A DNA stretch of 64,000 bases from Hormiphora californensis (GCA_020137815.1 CM035353.1:115001-179000), one strand, 5' to 3'; shown: positions 1-12,736, counted from the first letter of the stretch. The notes: generated by a model from the sequence alone, not told the origin. Numbers and translations are program-made.

Positions 1-163
1 CACTGGCACGTTATTTCAGATACCTTTCTCCCAGCGCGCCGCTGGGAGAAGGTAGCTGTAGTTAATCCGCCAGTGGCGGATAAACTGGTTTAAATCACGA
101 CGACGATCCTGAGGCGTAGCCGAGGGAGAGGCGGAGGGGTTTAAACCAATAACGTGCCATTGG
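1..163. repeat. Inverted-repeat (MITE-like) element, possibly cut by window edge
   Basis: The first 15 bases (cactggcacgttatt) recur inverted at 149-163 with two mismatches. Inner hairpins (ctcccagcgcgccgctgggag; ccgccagtggcgg) lie between them. There is no coding potential. A related pair of hairpins built on 'ccagtggg/ccgctgg' lies at about 551-640, so this looks like a family of small fold-back elements. Confidence 0.55.
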
Positions 164-3008
164 TCAGAGTTTATGGGTTATATACCCTGCTTTAGTTGTT
201 TGTTTCAAGTATTACACACTAACAAGAGAGAGAACACTAATCAAAACACACAATGAAAGAGAACTGAGAAACAGTCAAAAACATCTCTCAATTGAGTGTA
301 TATTGTTTGGTAACAGTTACTAAGGAGAGAGAGAAAGAAATAACAAGATATGGGGCATGCCAGACATAACACAGAGGAATTGAGATAGTGAAACAAAAGG
401 GGAGATAAAGAGAGAGAAATTGACGGAATGTGTTGTTTCTTTCTCTCCAATGCAGTGTGTAACTCTTGCAAACAGTGTTCCCTCTGTATTTCAGTAAGAA
501 CTGATCATTTACACACACTTTGAATGTAACATAGGAGTTAATAATAAACAGCCAGCCAGTGGGAAATAATCTGCCGCTGGACTGGCTGTATATTGAGAGC
601 GCGCCAGTGGGACTTCTCGCCGCTGGCGGGTTATTTAAGTTAGCAGGGTATATATGTATAGAACCAGTCCATCATGGTCAATGCCAGTTTCTTGCTTTGA
701 CTACTGCAGGAAAGAACTAAAATGGCAAAGACTTCATATCTAGAAGTTGTATTCTTTGTTGAATAATCAACAACAATATATTGTTGTACAGTGACCTGTG
801 ACCTGCAAGATGTACCGGGATGCTCGGGGGCCGGGGAAAGGATTTTTCTTTGACCGGTGAATCGGGGTACCCGGTATATCGGGGTGAAGTTTATCCTCCC
901 GGTAAATCAGGGTTCCAGTTTTTCGAGGCCCGGTAAATCGGGGTCAGAATGTATTGGAAATTCCAATAAATTCGGGCCCCGATTTCTAATGGAATTCACA
1001 ATATAAATCGTATATTTACTCCCTGTAATTTGTTGGAATTCATACTATAATTCTTATACTATTTACCCCGCCATCCCCCAAATAATCAGCTCGATCTCTA
1101 CCCTCTGCACGTCTGACTGATCGGTGTTATAGGCGCCTACAATATATGTTCATTGACCTTGTTATGACTGTAACGCGCTATGATGTCATCATCAAGCGTG
1201 AGCATGCATGTTGAATGGCCGCTCAACAAGCAGCTTTTGTTAAATAAACGAGATCTTATAGAGCGATCAGACCCCCAGAGCTGGAAGATAAAGAGTTGGG
1301 AGACTAAACTATTTCAATCCCTGACTTGACATTTATCATGGCCCGTCTATGGGACTTTTATTGCCTTGTTCGTTAAAATAAAAAGAGTTCGAACAAAACA
1401 AGACTTTTACAACAGGTTATAACGAGCTGATAAATGTCAAGTCTATTAGACGTATAGTGTGTTGTTCACAGTTAACTTTATATTAGAATTGAATTTGAAG
1501 CCCAATTTTGGATCACTTTTGAGGTTCTAAAAGTAAATCGTTTCTTCTCGAGGCTTTTCCGGTTTTCCGGTTTCCGGTATATGTCCTTCTTCAATCTTCA
1601 TTTAATTATAAAATTCATTATGCGTGCCCCGGTGCTAAACCCCTAGCTGTTATGCAGCCTGCACATAACGCTCATCATTTTAGTTTTGTTTTAGTTTTGC
1701 ATATATTATTAATAATTCTTGCACAAATAATACTAGTTCGAGAGGAGGGTGTAAAGTGAGCTTTAATAACGTCATAGCATTTTCGCCTCTCTTCATTTAT
1801 TCATTCCTCTCTCTCCCACTCCCTCTCCCACTCTCTCTCTCCCTCTCCCTCTCCCTCCCTATCTCCCTCTCCTACATGCCAAGTTGCAGAAGCTCTACAT
1901 CCCGTCATCCCATTGGCCAGTAGGGTGGTCACATGACCTGAGTATCACATTACACTCACTCTGCATAAATGCTGGAGAGAGAGAAAGAGAACCCTATTCG
2001 TTAAAAGATGACGTTATTGTTGTGCGAGCTCCCTGTAATCTGTTGCAGTGGCCCAACTTTTCATTTTTTTTCACTACGGTTATTTAATATTTTTAATTTT
2101 TCCATTTTTTTTCCTCCACTCTCCAGTTGTTACTCTATAGAGTTTCAGGGATATGAGGGATTCCTAACCATAGTAATTTAGCTAGGAATCCATGATCATG
2201 CATTAGAATGCAGTTGTGTTGGGTAACGTTTGTTATGTTCTTACCCTCCCTTTACTGTGATTCGGGGGCAGGGCGCCCGAAACACAGTCTAGTCAGGCAA
2301 GGGTACCGTAGTATTATAATAGTGCACTGTGTCATCAAACTTAACGCTTCTCATATAAATACTTAACCTTCAGGCTCAGTGGTTGATTGGTGAGCTCTGG
2401 TCGATCTACTGTTGCTAGCTGATGCTAGCTGATGCAACACAGCTAGCTGCTATCCAAATACGTAATTTACTCTTAACTTTCCGGGTCATTACAAATAGCG
2501 ATATCATAACAATATCTCCAACAATATTATCCTGGTTTTCTCGGCTGATATGACGTACTGCTGCAGTAGGAGTCCCATAATAAAACTCTCTCTAATTATT
2601 ATTATTAAAGCTAAAACTCTCTCTAATTATTATTATTAAAGCTAGAGCCTAGAGTATATATCCGTCAATCTACATGGTATAGTTACAGTGGGTTTCACAG
2701 CCGGCCACACCTGGCTGGGCAAAATGCCAAAAACAACAACAGCTCTTTTGTAAGGCTTCCCCTTTAATATATTGGTTACTGGGCAATTTAAACGAGACAT
2801 GCAGTTTCTATCAAGCGTGAATCTCTCGAACTCTATCATTTACAACTGAATGAAAGTGTAATTATTTAAATTGTCAGGTTTACTTTTTTTGTTGCATCCT
2901 GCTTCCTCCTATGATGAATTGTGTCATACTAAAACTCCCCCTCCCCCTATTAGTCATATACTAAGAACTCTCTCCCTCTATTATAGTATTTAGCAAACTA
3001 AACATCAC
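164..3008. other. Gene-free stretch with repeat debris
   Basis: I see no supported exon here. It contains hairpins at 551-640 related to the element at 1-163. A decayed pogo-like repeat with 'cccggtaaatcgggg' units lies at about 815-955. A CT-rich tract lies at 1802-1875, a 29-bp tandem duplication at about 2581-2642, and a dispersed repeat beginning 'gttatgttct' at about 2233-2310. The small ORFs at 1884-2087 and 2642-2839 have no recognisable product. The ETS gene promoter presumably lies at the right end; no TATA box stands out. Confidence 0.5.
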
Positions 3009-5668
3009 ATGGCGTCAACCGCCTGTACCGAACAACTGTCTTTTAAAACCAATCGAGTCTTTGATTTCACTCAAACTCGGACTGCCATTGATACTGTCCT
3101 TATTGAAGGTAAGATATCCGGCTGGAATTCTGTTTTATTTTGTTAGCTTTCTGTACCAATATGACTTATAGTCCAACTTAGTTATTGAGAACTATAAGGA
3201 TGCATTTATCATGATGAATATTTAAAGAGTCTAAATGTCGCCCTTACTTTGTAATAGGACTAAAAGTTCGAAATTTTAAAATTCTTGTTCGTATTCACAT
3301 GCTAAATAGACGAGAAAAGAGCGGAGAGAGTTAGAGATACATGGACAAAAAGAGAACAACTTGAGTGGCTATAAAATATATCATATAGGTCATAGTCTGG
3401 GTGGTTATAAAATATGTCATATAGTCTGAGTCCTCGACACACGCACTTTTCAACACTGATCCCCCTCCTTTTTCAGACCAGGGCGCTAGTCGAACTACAG
3501 GCTTGTTTAATATCCGAATGCCGCGTGGAGACATGACTGATCTGTTGGACTCCATAGATCCCCGAACTCCTACCTCTGCCTCCTTCCTCTCGATAGAGGA
3601 CCCCATGCCCAGCTACGACCATGAGTTCAGCACTGTGACACAGGACAATGTGGACGCGATGACGAGGTTGAGGGCCCCAGTTAGCCCCAGACGTGGGGAG
3701 ATAGTGGAGCCTGCTGCTGATGAAGTGATGGAGGTTCACCACACACGTGAGTTTTTCACGTGCAGCTATTATTCTCGATATAATATGTGCCAAGCTTGAT
3801 GGCCGCGTAGCGTCCCAACCCCGTAGCGCGAACAGGGGGCGCGACGTGCCCAATACCAAGCTAAGAAATTGACAGAAACCTTACGTTACCCTTGCCATAT
3901 ATATGATCAGTAATGTATATGGCACTCGAGTTATTACTATTAATAATCTAATATCTCTTCTTGCTATATGCATATGTAATGGGAATATGGAATTCAGTCC
4001 ATATAAGTAAGACACACTCTAATCACGCCATAGCCCGCCCAGCGCCCTATTTAGAAATCAAATCAAACATATTATGTTTGTTAAAGTGGTATTAACTCTA
4101 CCGGATACGATTATACCCATATAATAATTTAATCCCCCTATAAAGATAATAATCCCCCTATAATATTTCCCAAAAGTACGCGTTTTTTCGCCCCCCATCC
4201 CTATGATAACATCACCCTAAATATTCTACCTCTTACCCACATAATCCCCCTCAGCCGCCCAACTGCCGCCCTTTTACCCACATAATCCCCCTCAGCCTCC
4301 CAACTGCCGCCATCCTATCTAAACATGAGGGACCAGCCGCTATCCCCTGCCTCGAGCGACGCGGGAAGTACGGACACTAGTCTTAGTGGGCTGAGTGATT
4401 TGGAGGTTGGACCACCCAGTCCGGCCGGTAAGATGTTGACAACCAGTCCAGCCAGCAGTAACACAACTAGAGTCGCCCGGAGAACAAGGTGTGTGTTTGT
4501 TATGAAGCTGTTCAATACGGTTCTATATTTTTTATCCAAAATATATTAGGTCTCTGTATATTCATGCAGTACGTGCGATAAGACTTGTAGGCGCTTTATT
4601 TTCCCAACCGTGTGTCACATGGCCCATATATGTGACAGTCACATGTGTAACTTCTAATGAGCAGTAATTCTAACCCCCTCCTTCCAGGCATCGCCGTGTC
4701 ACCGAGGGAGGGAGTTGCCCGCACCTCTGGCAATTCATCCTGGAGCTTCTTGGAGACAGGAGCAACGGTCAAGTCATCTGCTGGACTGGCATTGATTACC
4801 AATTCAAGGTATAATAGAGATTTCCACTTGATATATCATAGTGACAAATTAGCTACGTATATGTGAAAAGCAGTTTCTAACACGTTAAGATAGCTAAACA
4901 ATTGGCTATACAAGTTAGTTTTTATTAGAATTTCAACCTCACCCCAATTCCTAACCTCACCCCAATTCAACCTCCCCATACCTCACCTCACCCCAATTCC
5001 TCACCTCACCCCAATTCCTCACCTCACCCCAACTTTACAGGTAAACAACTCTAAGGAGTTTGCTCGACTTTGGGGAGCCAAGAAAAATAAACCCCGAATG
5101 AACTTCGACAAGCTGTCCCGGGCAATGCGGTATTACTACGACAAGAATATCCTCAAACACATCTCGGGACAGAGGCTCGTCTACGAGTTTCGAAGGTACT
5201 ACAGTCGGACCCCGATTTAGTGGCAGGATTTTTTTCCCCGATATAGGAAATTAACATTATTTGAAACCGATTTAGTGGCACCCCGATTTAGTGGCAGGAT
5301 TTTCTTCCCCCGAGGATGCCACTATAAATCGGGTTCCGACTGTATTATTGAAATTTTCCACATTTTGTAGAGCGCTATAATTTAATAATGATTGAGGTTG
5401 ATAGAACAAATAATTACATATATTACATCTCCTATTGTAAAACGTAATGTTTATCTACCTTTTCAGCAATACAGAGGACTCGGTCTACACACGGCTACTA
5501 AATGATGCCGCCCAATCCATTCCCAAACGCTCATCTATCCAGCAATCTCCGTTCACCCCCGCCAGTACCTTCTCAAGCCCGAGTCTCAGCAGCTACCTGA
5601 CTCCTGGATCCAGTGATGCAGGCTCCTTCGGCAGCATATCTGCAGGCTTGTTCACTACACCATGCTGA
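3009..5668 (+). CDS. ETS-domain transcription factor (six exons)
   Basis: Exons 3009-3108, 3477-3746, 4296-4488, 4688-4808, 5041-5195 and 5467-5668 join with consistent phases and GT/AG ends into a 346-residue protein. Residues ~200-280 form the winged-helix ETS DNA-binding domain: it opens LWQFILELL, carries WTG and the recognition-helix segment [15 protein letters not shown], and ends GQRLVYEF. The two arginines of the RAMRYYY helix that read the GGA core are present. The N-terminal ~190 residues are Ser/Pro-rich with SP motifs and no visible Pointed domain. The C-terminus is also Ser/Pro-rich. An earlier GT at 4428 would shorten exon 3, but only the GT at 4489 restores the ETS frame. A conserved ETS domain identifies a nuclear activator or repressor binding GGAA/T sites. 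The subfamily (ELK, PEA3, ERG, ERF) is not decidable by eye. Start chosen as the first ATG before a coherent 100-bp exon. Confidence 0.88.
5202..5342. mobile_element. pogo/Tigger-like MITE in the last ETS intron
   Basis: This 141-bp element begins cagtcggaccccgattta and ends with the inverted counterpart taaatcgggttccgactg. It is flanked on both sides by TA, the target duplication of Tc1/mariner-pogo elements. It has no coding capacity and sits entirely in the intron between ETS exons 5 and 6, starting six bases after the splice donor. Related copies are scattered through the window. Confidence 0.72.
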
Positions 5669-7070
5669 GTTCGCTGGCATGGTGCCCATCCAGCCTGCCC
5701 ATCCCACACAATACGACCCCAGTATGGACCAATACATGGGGAGTGATGGAGGAGCACAGTCCACTACATATCTTCTGAGGAACTGGTAGATCGGCTGGGT
5801 GGTCGGGTCCTCCTTTCCTTTGATCTCCCTATTGGAGGTGGTGCCACAGGGAACCAATACCCAACTCACACCCCATACTAAATACTACCGAGAGAGAGAT
5901 TCTACCTAAACACACCTCTACAATAATACAGCACGTGTTCACGCGTGTCCTAGTATCCAAAATAAAAGAAAATCGACCCTCATGATGAAGATGTGCATGT
6001 GTGTGATTTAGTGTGTGATATGTGAAGAGGTCAGCGGGCTCTGAGCTAGTTTTGTTGTCGAAAACGAAACCAAACGACATTTACAAGTTCCTGTGGAACT
6101 TACCAAACCGATATATTCGCTACAGGGAATATTCAAAACAAATATTTGAACAATAAAAACCAGAAACTTTTCCACCGTATAATACTTTCACATTATATAC
6201 TTTAATTTAGTTAATATGTTTCAACCTTTTTTAAAAACCACTCCGGTTTTTATTAAGTAAACAGTAAAGCATTATTGCTTTGGATACTTTTTTATAAAAA
6301 AAACAGAATTAAATGTATTAGTTTTTATTGAAAATGTTTTTAAATAGAAGAAATAATAAAACTTTGGATTTTAATGTGAATAAGTTTTAATTTCTCCTTG
6401 CGGCTGGACAAATGATAGACGGGTATTTTATTGTTCTTCTACAATACCCGCCTATCAATAGTCCAGAAATCAAAACTTATATTCACTGATAATGTGGCTA
6501 ATAAACTATCAACATATATCCTTATTCCTTATTCTCTTTGGATCTGTTAAAAGCTATTATCTGCCAAGTCACCATTATATACATACATCTTTTTTTACGT
6601 TAATTATGTTTTTAGATTTTTCAAACAAATATTGTATTAGTTATATATGAGTTCTCACCATGATAATAATTGTGATCAGGAGTGTATTGATACTTTTTTA
6701 TAATTTGTTAAAAAACACCGAAAGAAACCGAAATTAGATTGATTAAATTTGAATGAAGTGATTGTATTGAATGTACCAGCAAGGATATCAGAAAAGTTTA
6801 TTTATGTATGTGGGGGAAACAGTCATGCCTGAATCTCAGCAGCTTCAGAGCACGGCTATTTTCCACTGATATAGAAGACAGTGATAGAATAATATCAATA
6901 TACAGCAGTACACAACAAGTTTGGTTAGAGTCACTACTTCCTTTTTCATGATTAATTTTAAACTTGAATTGAGTTTACTGTGATGAAAGAAATCGGCTCA
7001 GTATCTGTAAATCTAAGTCATGATTTGTGAATTGCTGTTTGAACAGGTGGAATACTATACTATTTTGAGG
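5669..7070. other. ETS 3' flank and gene-free AT-rich DNA
   Basis: The ETS 3' UTR probably ends soon after the AATAAA at 5961-5966; a second aataaa is near 6151. The remainder is AT-rich with no supported exon. It contains the 111-bp MITE at 6376-6486 and, near 6822, a dispersed repeat starting 'cagtcatgcctgaatctcag' whose relative is at about 52738. Confidence 0.45.
6376..6486. mobile_element. 111-bp MITE with terminal inverted repeats
   Basis: gtgaataagttttaatttc at the left end is matched by the inverted gaaatcaaaacttatattcac at the right end, with an internal inverted pair gacgggtatt/aatacccgcc. A degraded half-copy with ctccttccggctggataaat and cgggtattttattgtagaa lies at 32315-32370 in another intergenic region, showing a dispersed family. 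Confidence 0.6.
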
Positions 7071-8593
7071 CAATTTTGCATTTGCGGGCATCGCACTATA
7101 GACGCAGTACCCACGTACTATAGACGCATTATAGACGCACTATAGACGCATTATAGACGCAGTATAGACACACGCAATATAGACGTAATTTCGTAAGCAG
7201 CAGTATAGACGCAGTATAGGCGCATTATAACAGCAATATAAACGCATTTTTATAGACGCGACGCAGTATAGCCGCATTATAGGCGCACTACCCACCCCAA
7301 AATCACTTTATAGACGCATTATAGACGCATTCTAGACTGACTATAGCAGCACCATAAACGCTACATAGACACATATAGACGCATGATAGAAGCATTATAG
7401 ACGCAAATCGCTTTTTATAGACGCCGCGTCTATAAAAAACGTGCTTTTTTAAGAATCACTATAGACGTACTCAGACGCACGCTGCGATATTTGAGGCGCA
7501 GTTGGGCGAACTATAAACGCATTTTTGTCGCATATAAAAGGAAGCAGTATAGACGCATTATAGACGCATTATAGCCGCATGTGTGCGAAATCGATAAAGA
7601 CGCAATGTAGACGCAAAATAAGAAGGAGAGGGAGAGAGACTTAGAGACTAAAGGGAGGGAGGGAGGGAGGGAGGGAGAGGGAAGGAGAGGGAAAGAGGGA
7701 GGGATACAGAGACAGATCAGACAGAGACAGATGGACACAGATCTGAGACAGACGGACAGAGTAAGATGGAGAGAGATTAAGATGGAGAGAAAGAGAGTGA
7801 GACAGAGAGGGAGATAGTAAGCGCGTGTTTGTCCGTCCGTCTGTCTCTGTCCGTTTGTTTCCATCTCTCACTCCGTCCCTATATATCACTCTCTTTCCAT
7901 CTTACTCTGTCCTTCTGTCTCAGGTCTTTATCCGTCTATCTCTGTTTCTGTCCCTGTATCCCTCCCTCAGTCCCTCCCTCTCTTTCCCTCTTTCCCTCTC
8001 CTTCCCTCTCCCTCACTCCTTCCCTCTCCCTCCCTCTCCTTTTTATTTTGCGTCTACATTGCGTCTTTATCGATTTCGCACACATGCGGCTATAATGCGT
8101 CTATAATGCGTCTATACTGCTTCCTTTTATATGCGACAAAAATGCGTTTATAAAACGCCCAACTGCGCCTCAAATATCGCACTGTAGCCTGGAGTACGTC
8201 TATAGTGCTTCTTAAAAAAGCACGTTTTTTATAGACGCGGCGTCTATAAAAAGCGATTTGCGTCTATAATGCTTCTATCATGCGTCTATATGGGTCTATG
8301 TAGCGTTTATGGTGCTGCTATAGTCAGTCTATAATGCGTCTATAGTGCGTCTATAAAGTGATTTTGGGGTGGGTAGTGCGCCTATAATGCGGCTATACTG
8401 CGTCGCGTCTATAAAAATGCGTTTATATTGCTGTTATAATGCGCCTATACTGCGTCTATACTGCTGCTTACGAAAGTACGTCTATATTGCGTGTGTCTAT
8501 ACTGCGTCTATAATGCGTCTATAGTGCGTCTATAATGCGTCTATAGTACGTGGGTACTGCGTCTATAGTGCGATGCCCGCAAATGCAAAATTG
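7071..8593. mobile_element. 1.5-kb fold-back element made of 'tatagacgcat' repeats
   Basis: The whole 1,523 bp is one inverted repeat centred near 7832. The outer end caattttgcatttgcgggc at 7071 recurs inverted to 8593. Both arms (about 550 bp each) are dense arrays of a degenerate 10-12-bp unit tatagacgcat, in mirrored order. The centre is a purine tract (7621-7820) followed by its complementary pyrimidine tract (7821-8040), also mirrored. It holds no transposase; Ser/Leu-rich ORFs in the centre are by-products of the CT tract. A fragment of the terminus lies at about 48350-48420. It resembles a fold-back (FB-type) or very long-TIR non-autonomous element; its class is unknown. Confidence 0.75.
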
Positions 8594-10008
8594 CCCTATT
8601 TTGAATAGGTTGCAGTGCACCTTGATAGAAGAAACCCAGTTAACATCACTTCACATTTCGGTTTAGACTCGTCGAGTTTCAGACCCTCGAGTCTGACTTG
8701 AGTGTTCTAAAGTGAGGGCCAAATATGTCATATAACAATCCTATGAAAGTGCAGAGCGAGAGGAAAAAACACGTTAAAAAATAAATAAATTTGGGTTATA
8801 CTATAATAGTAACTGTGAAATGCTATTTTTTCTATTAAAACAAATTTAACCGAAAAAACGTATCCGATGTGTTTTAATTATCTACATGATTGTTGGCCCT
8901 AGTTTCATCAAATTCAAAAGGGCCAACATTCAACAACCATGCTGCTGAAATTGTGTTGTAATTACCCTCAGGGGAAAGGATATTACCAATTATAATTGGT
9001 ACCTATACACGGTCGCTTGTAGTGGGAAAACGGTAATAGAAAACGGAGATACAGTAAGACGACGCGCAACCGTGGCCAATCAAGGCGCTAGTACGTGCCT
9101 GTCTGGCGCCGCGACCCATCTGAGCGCACTGTCAAATGGGGTATGGCGCCGCCATACAGGTACGTGCTGAACACATGCACTTTTTGCCGTGCGTATGAAA
9201 CGTGCGCGTCTCATGACTGTATTTCCATTACGGTAATACGAATACAAGCAGCACTGCAGTTAGGTACTAGGTAGGTAATACCGAGCAGATCATTTAAATA
9301 AGTCATGGTTTTAGTAAATATATTTATTGGTGATGCTTCGCACCGCTGGTTATATGGCGAATATCCACAATCAATATCAATTTGTATCCATATAATATAT
9401 GATATATAGTGAATAGATATCCATGAAAAATGTTTATGAACCATCGACATGTAGATATTCAATTTCATGGGTATTCATGGATATTCAAGTTATAAAGTTC
9501 ATGTGTTGCCACGCTTGATATAAGTCTCATCTTCAGTAATCAGTAGTTAGTTATATTCATGGATATAATTCGTGGCACAGTCATGTGTGCAGACGTCGAA
9601 AAAAATGGATATTCATGAATAGAAATGGATCGTAATGTGAATAATGAATTCTACCATCCATGGATATCCATTTTTGAGTGCAACGGTGAACTTGACCCAG
9701 CGTCATATATACCGTTTATAATTTCAAACAACCATGATGAACGGCTGTTAGTGTTGATCATCTATTAATTACATGAAGTGACATGGTTCCATGGAACGTG
9801 AGCCCATCATTTTACGGTCGGCCATTGTCGGTACAATTATATAATTTAGTGGGCTCACTGCAGTACCACAACTAGTTACCAAAACAATATCATTTTATTA
9901 CCGGATATCATCATCTCATTCATTGTCACGATCCTGTGCCTTGTACGTTATATCTTCGTTGTTGAATCCTACAGTCATTGAAATCTACGTTGTTAACCCG
10001 GTGCAGAG
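8594..10008. other. Gene-free stretch upstream of the LicD-type gene
   Basis: There is no supported exon. A palindrome built on 'tgttggccct/agggccaaca' lies at about 8891-8928. A GC-rich inverted pair (gcgctagtacgtgcctgt / acaggtacgtgct) lies at about 9089-9170. Repeated 'atattcatggatatcca' words occur between 9415 and 9675. The segment 'tacacggtcgcttgtagtgg' at about 9005 recurs as 'tacacgggcgcttgtagtgg' at about 55736. The 5' UTR and promoter of the next gene lie at the right end. Confidence 0.4.
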
Positions 10009-11065
10009 ATGGGAGAGGTAGATGGAAAGCAATGTGTTGAGTACCGAGTGGATGAAGAGGCAATGAAACTAAGACTACAGGTATCACATCTAATGTATTA
10101 CATCTAATGTATTTAATGTATTACATCTAATGTATTACATCTGCATCTCCAATTCCATTCTCTAGCCTGACCGAGTGACCGGTCGTGCAACCACTCTCTC
10201 CACGTCCATTCACCCAGCAGTACTTATAATGAATTGTTTAACACGCGTGCTGCAGGAATGAACCTGGAAACTGACATCAGTTTCCAATTTTGTAACTGGT
10301 CCCTTTCTAAAAGCCAACCAATTCCAGAAATTGAACGAGATGATACTTGATACTCTGAAGGCTGAACCTGAGATTATCGACCAGGACTCCGTTCCCTCTC
10401 TCCTCACCCCTATTGGTGTAATTGACTCCCTCTATTCCATGCTTGATATCCTACATCAACTCTTTACTGGTGCGGGTATTTCCTACTGGTTAAACTATGG
10501 GTCCCTGTTGGGGTACTCCAGACATGGGGGTATTATCCCCTGGGATGATGATATAGATGTGTGCGTAGCAGAGGAGGATAGGGATAAGATATGGGATCTC
10601 CGGGAGAAGTTTCAGGAGTATGGCATGGACATAGAGCGAAACATAAAGGAGGGTGAAGGGGGCACGGCTATAGCTTCGGACGAGAGTTTAAAGATAATAA
10701 AACCACACACAGGGGACGGTCGTGAGGATAGAGGATTGTTTATTGATGTCTATTTCTACTCCACAAAAAAGGATTCCATACACTTTGCAGTTACATTTGG
10801 TGGGGAACCTGACTGCTACAACCTCCAATACATCCATCCAATCCAAGAGGTACAATTTGGTCCTATAACAGCATGTGTCCCGGCTGATCCAGGGGCAATC
10901 AACAGGCTGGTATTTGGAGAGGACTGTATGAGAGTGGCTAGATCTGGATTCTTCGATCACGTGGCCGCCGGCGGGGCTCTGATAATGAGGCGGAAGGTGT
11001 TCGACCCTGCTGATTATTTGGGAGTCCCAGCAAAGACGACTTACTCCCATGTGAAACTAAATTAA
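10009..11065 (+). CDS. LicD/fukutin-family nucleotidyltransferase-fold protein (two exons)
   Basis: Exon 1 is 10009-10080 (24 codons). The first acceptor that restores the frame is at 10326-10327, giving exon 2 10328-11065 and a 269-residue product. Residues ~77-102 contain the LicD signature: [16 protein letters not shown] followed by the metal-binding WDDDIDV. The LicD family (bacterial LicD, animal fukutin/FKRP) transfers phospho-sugar-alcohol or phosphocholine groups from nucleotide donors onto glycans. The specific donor and acceptor here are unknown. No signal peptide or N-terminal membrane anchor is visible, which differs from Golgi fukutins and suggests a cytosolic or partial form. 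The alternative acceptor at 10256 leads straight into an in-frame stop and was discarded. The family call is firm; the exon 1 join is inferred. Confidence 0.8.
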
Positions 11066-11499
11066 GCCCCCGTATAATCTGTCAAAGCATTGGTCATGGC
11101 CTGACCCTATTCTCGTTTCTTCAATTAGAAACTGCATGAGGTCAGCGCATTGGCCTGACAGCTTGGTGAAGCAGCAAACGAAGCCCGCGAAATGGGCTGA
11201 GGAAAAGGGGATGACATCACCGATTAAGTCCTAACAGCGTATAATTGATATACTGAAAAACATTGAGACACCTTCTATATAATTTATGTATGAGTATATT
11301 TGTTTTTGTTTTTACAAAATTCCGCATCATTACCAGAATTTATACCAGTTTATTATAGTATTTATTTGTTTTGTACAAAAAACAGTCTAACTTGGCAAGT
11401 ATTTATATACCCTCATGATCATGATTGAAATCAACAATGGCCCAGGCTCTGAGCACACAAAATTCAGTGCGGTAGTGGTTGACCTGTCCAGCTTTTCCT

Positions 11500-11816
11500 G
11501 TCCAGCTTTTCAATACCTTATCTCTAAAAAAGTTTCCCATTTTGACCCTCCTAATCTCTAAAAAACTTTGCCATTTGACCCTTCTAATCTCTAAGAAAGT
11601 TTACCATTTTGACCCTGCTAGTCCATTAGAAACTTTCCCATTTTGACCCTATTAATCTCTAAGAAACTTTCCCAATTCCCACTTTGACCCTCCTAATCTC
11701 TAAGAAACTTTCCCATTTTGATCCTCCTAATCTCTATACTTTCCCACTTCGACCCTCATAATCCATTTAAAACTTTCGCATTTTGACCCTCCTAATCTCT
11801 ATGAAACTTTCCCACG
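11500..11816. repeat. Minisatellite, ~33-bp unit
   Basis: About ten degenerate copies of 'ctaatctctaagaaactttcccattttgaccct' follow each other downstream of the LicD-type gene. Copies differ by point changes and small indels. No coding frame runs through the array. Confidence 0.8.
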
Positions 11817-11910
11817 TGACAACGTGACAAAAGTACCCGTACTTTTTGTAAGTTGCTCTGTTAATCACGTTGTTTTTTATTTCACTAAGTGTTATAAAAA
11901 ACAACGTTAG

Positions 11911-12184
11911 GGTCACCACACACCAAAGTTAAAATTAAAATTAAAATTTTGATTTTAAACCCGCACACACCAACGGCCGTTAAAATTTCTCTCCCCCATT
12001 CTAAAAGTAACAATCTCGCGCGCGATTTTGACGGCGTGTTAAAATTTTGTCATCCAACGTGACCGTCAAAATCGTACGTGAGATTGTTACTTTTAGAATG
12101 GGGAGAGAAATTTGAACGGCGATGGTGTGTGCGGGTTTAAAATCAAAATTTTAATTTTAATTTTAACTTTGGTGTGTGGTGACC
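11911..12184. mobile_element. 274-bp MITE, copy 1 of a family with a second copy at 49360
   Basis: The terminus ggtcaccacacaccaaag is inverted as ctttggtgtgtggtgacc, and the arms (taaaattaaaattttgattt, cccgcacacacc, ggccgttaaaatttctctcc) mirror each other nearly end to end. The copy at 49360-49550 shares the same blocks, including gccgttaaaatttctctccc, so this is a real dispersed family rather than a chance palindrome. Confidence 0.8.
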
Positions 12185-12575
12185 CTGATTTTAAACTGTA
12201 AACGTGTTATTTTCACAATCGGACTTGGTACCATGCTTTACACCTGCAAGACTTGTGGCTCGAAAGTGTGTTGGGATTTTGAGTTATCGATCTTTAAATA
12301 CTTATAGTTTGAACAGAAACATATTTCCGTTTGAACAGATCTGCTTCATCAACTTCAAGGCTTGATTCAACTTGAATCATTCAATTCTTCATTATATTAT
12401 ATATGAGCTTTCAATTTTGGACTCAAAATCCCAGTTTAATTTGGATAAAAGTAAAACAAGCCGGCTTCATGATTTTATAAAAAAATCCAACTTGTAAATT
12501 TTCTACATTGTGTGCAATTGTTTGTATTTATGTAATATAATACAACCATTTATATACACAGTTTTCAGTCGTATA

Positions 12576-12624
<49 letters not shown>

Positions 12625-12736
12625 ACTCATTCTCTCAAGCGATCTACAATTAAAGAATTAAAAATCTGCACATAATGTGGTAAAAGGTCCGCATTAAAAC
12701 ATAGACTCTCTCAATCTGAACTATCGAGGGGCGTCC

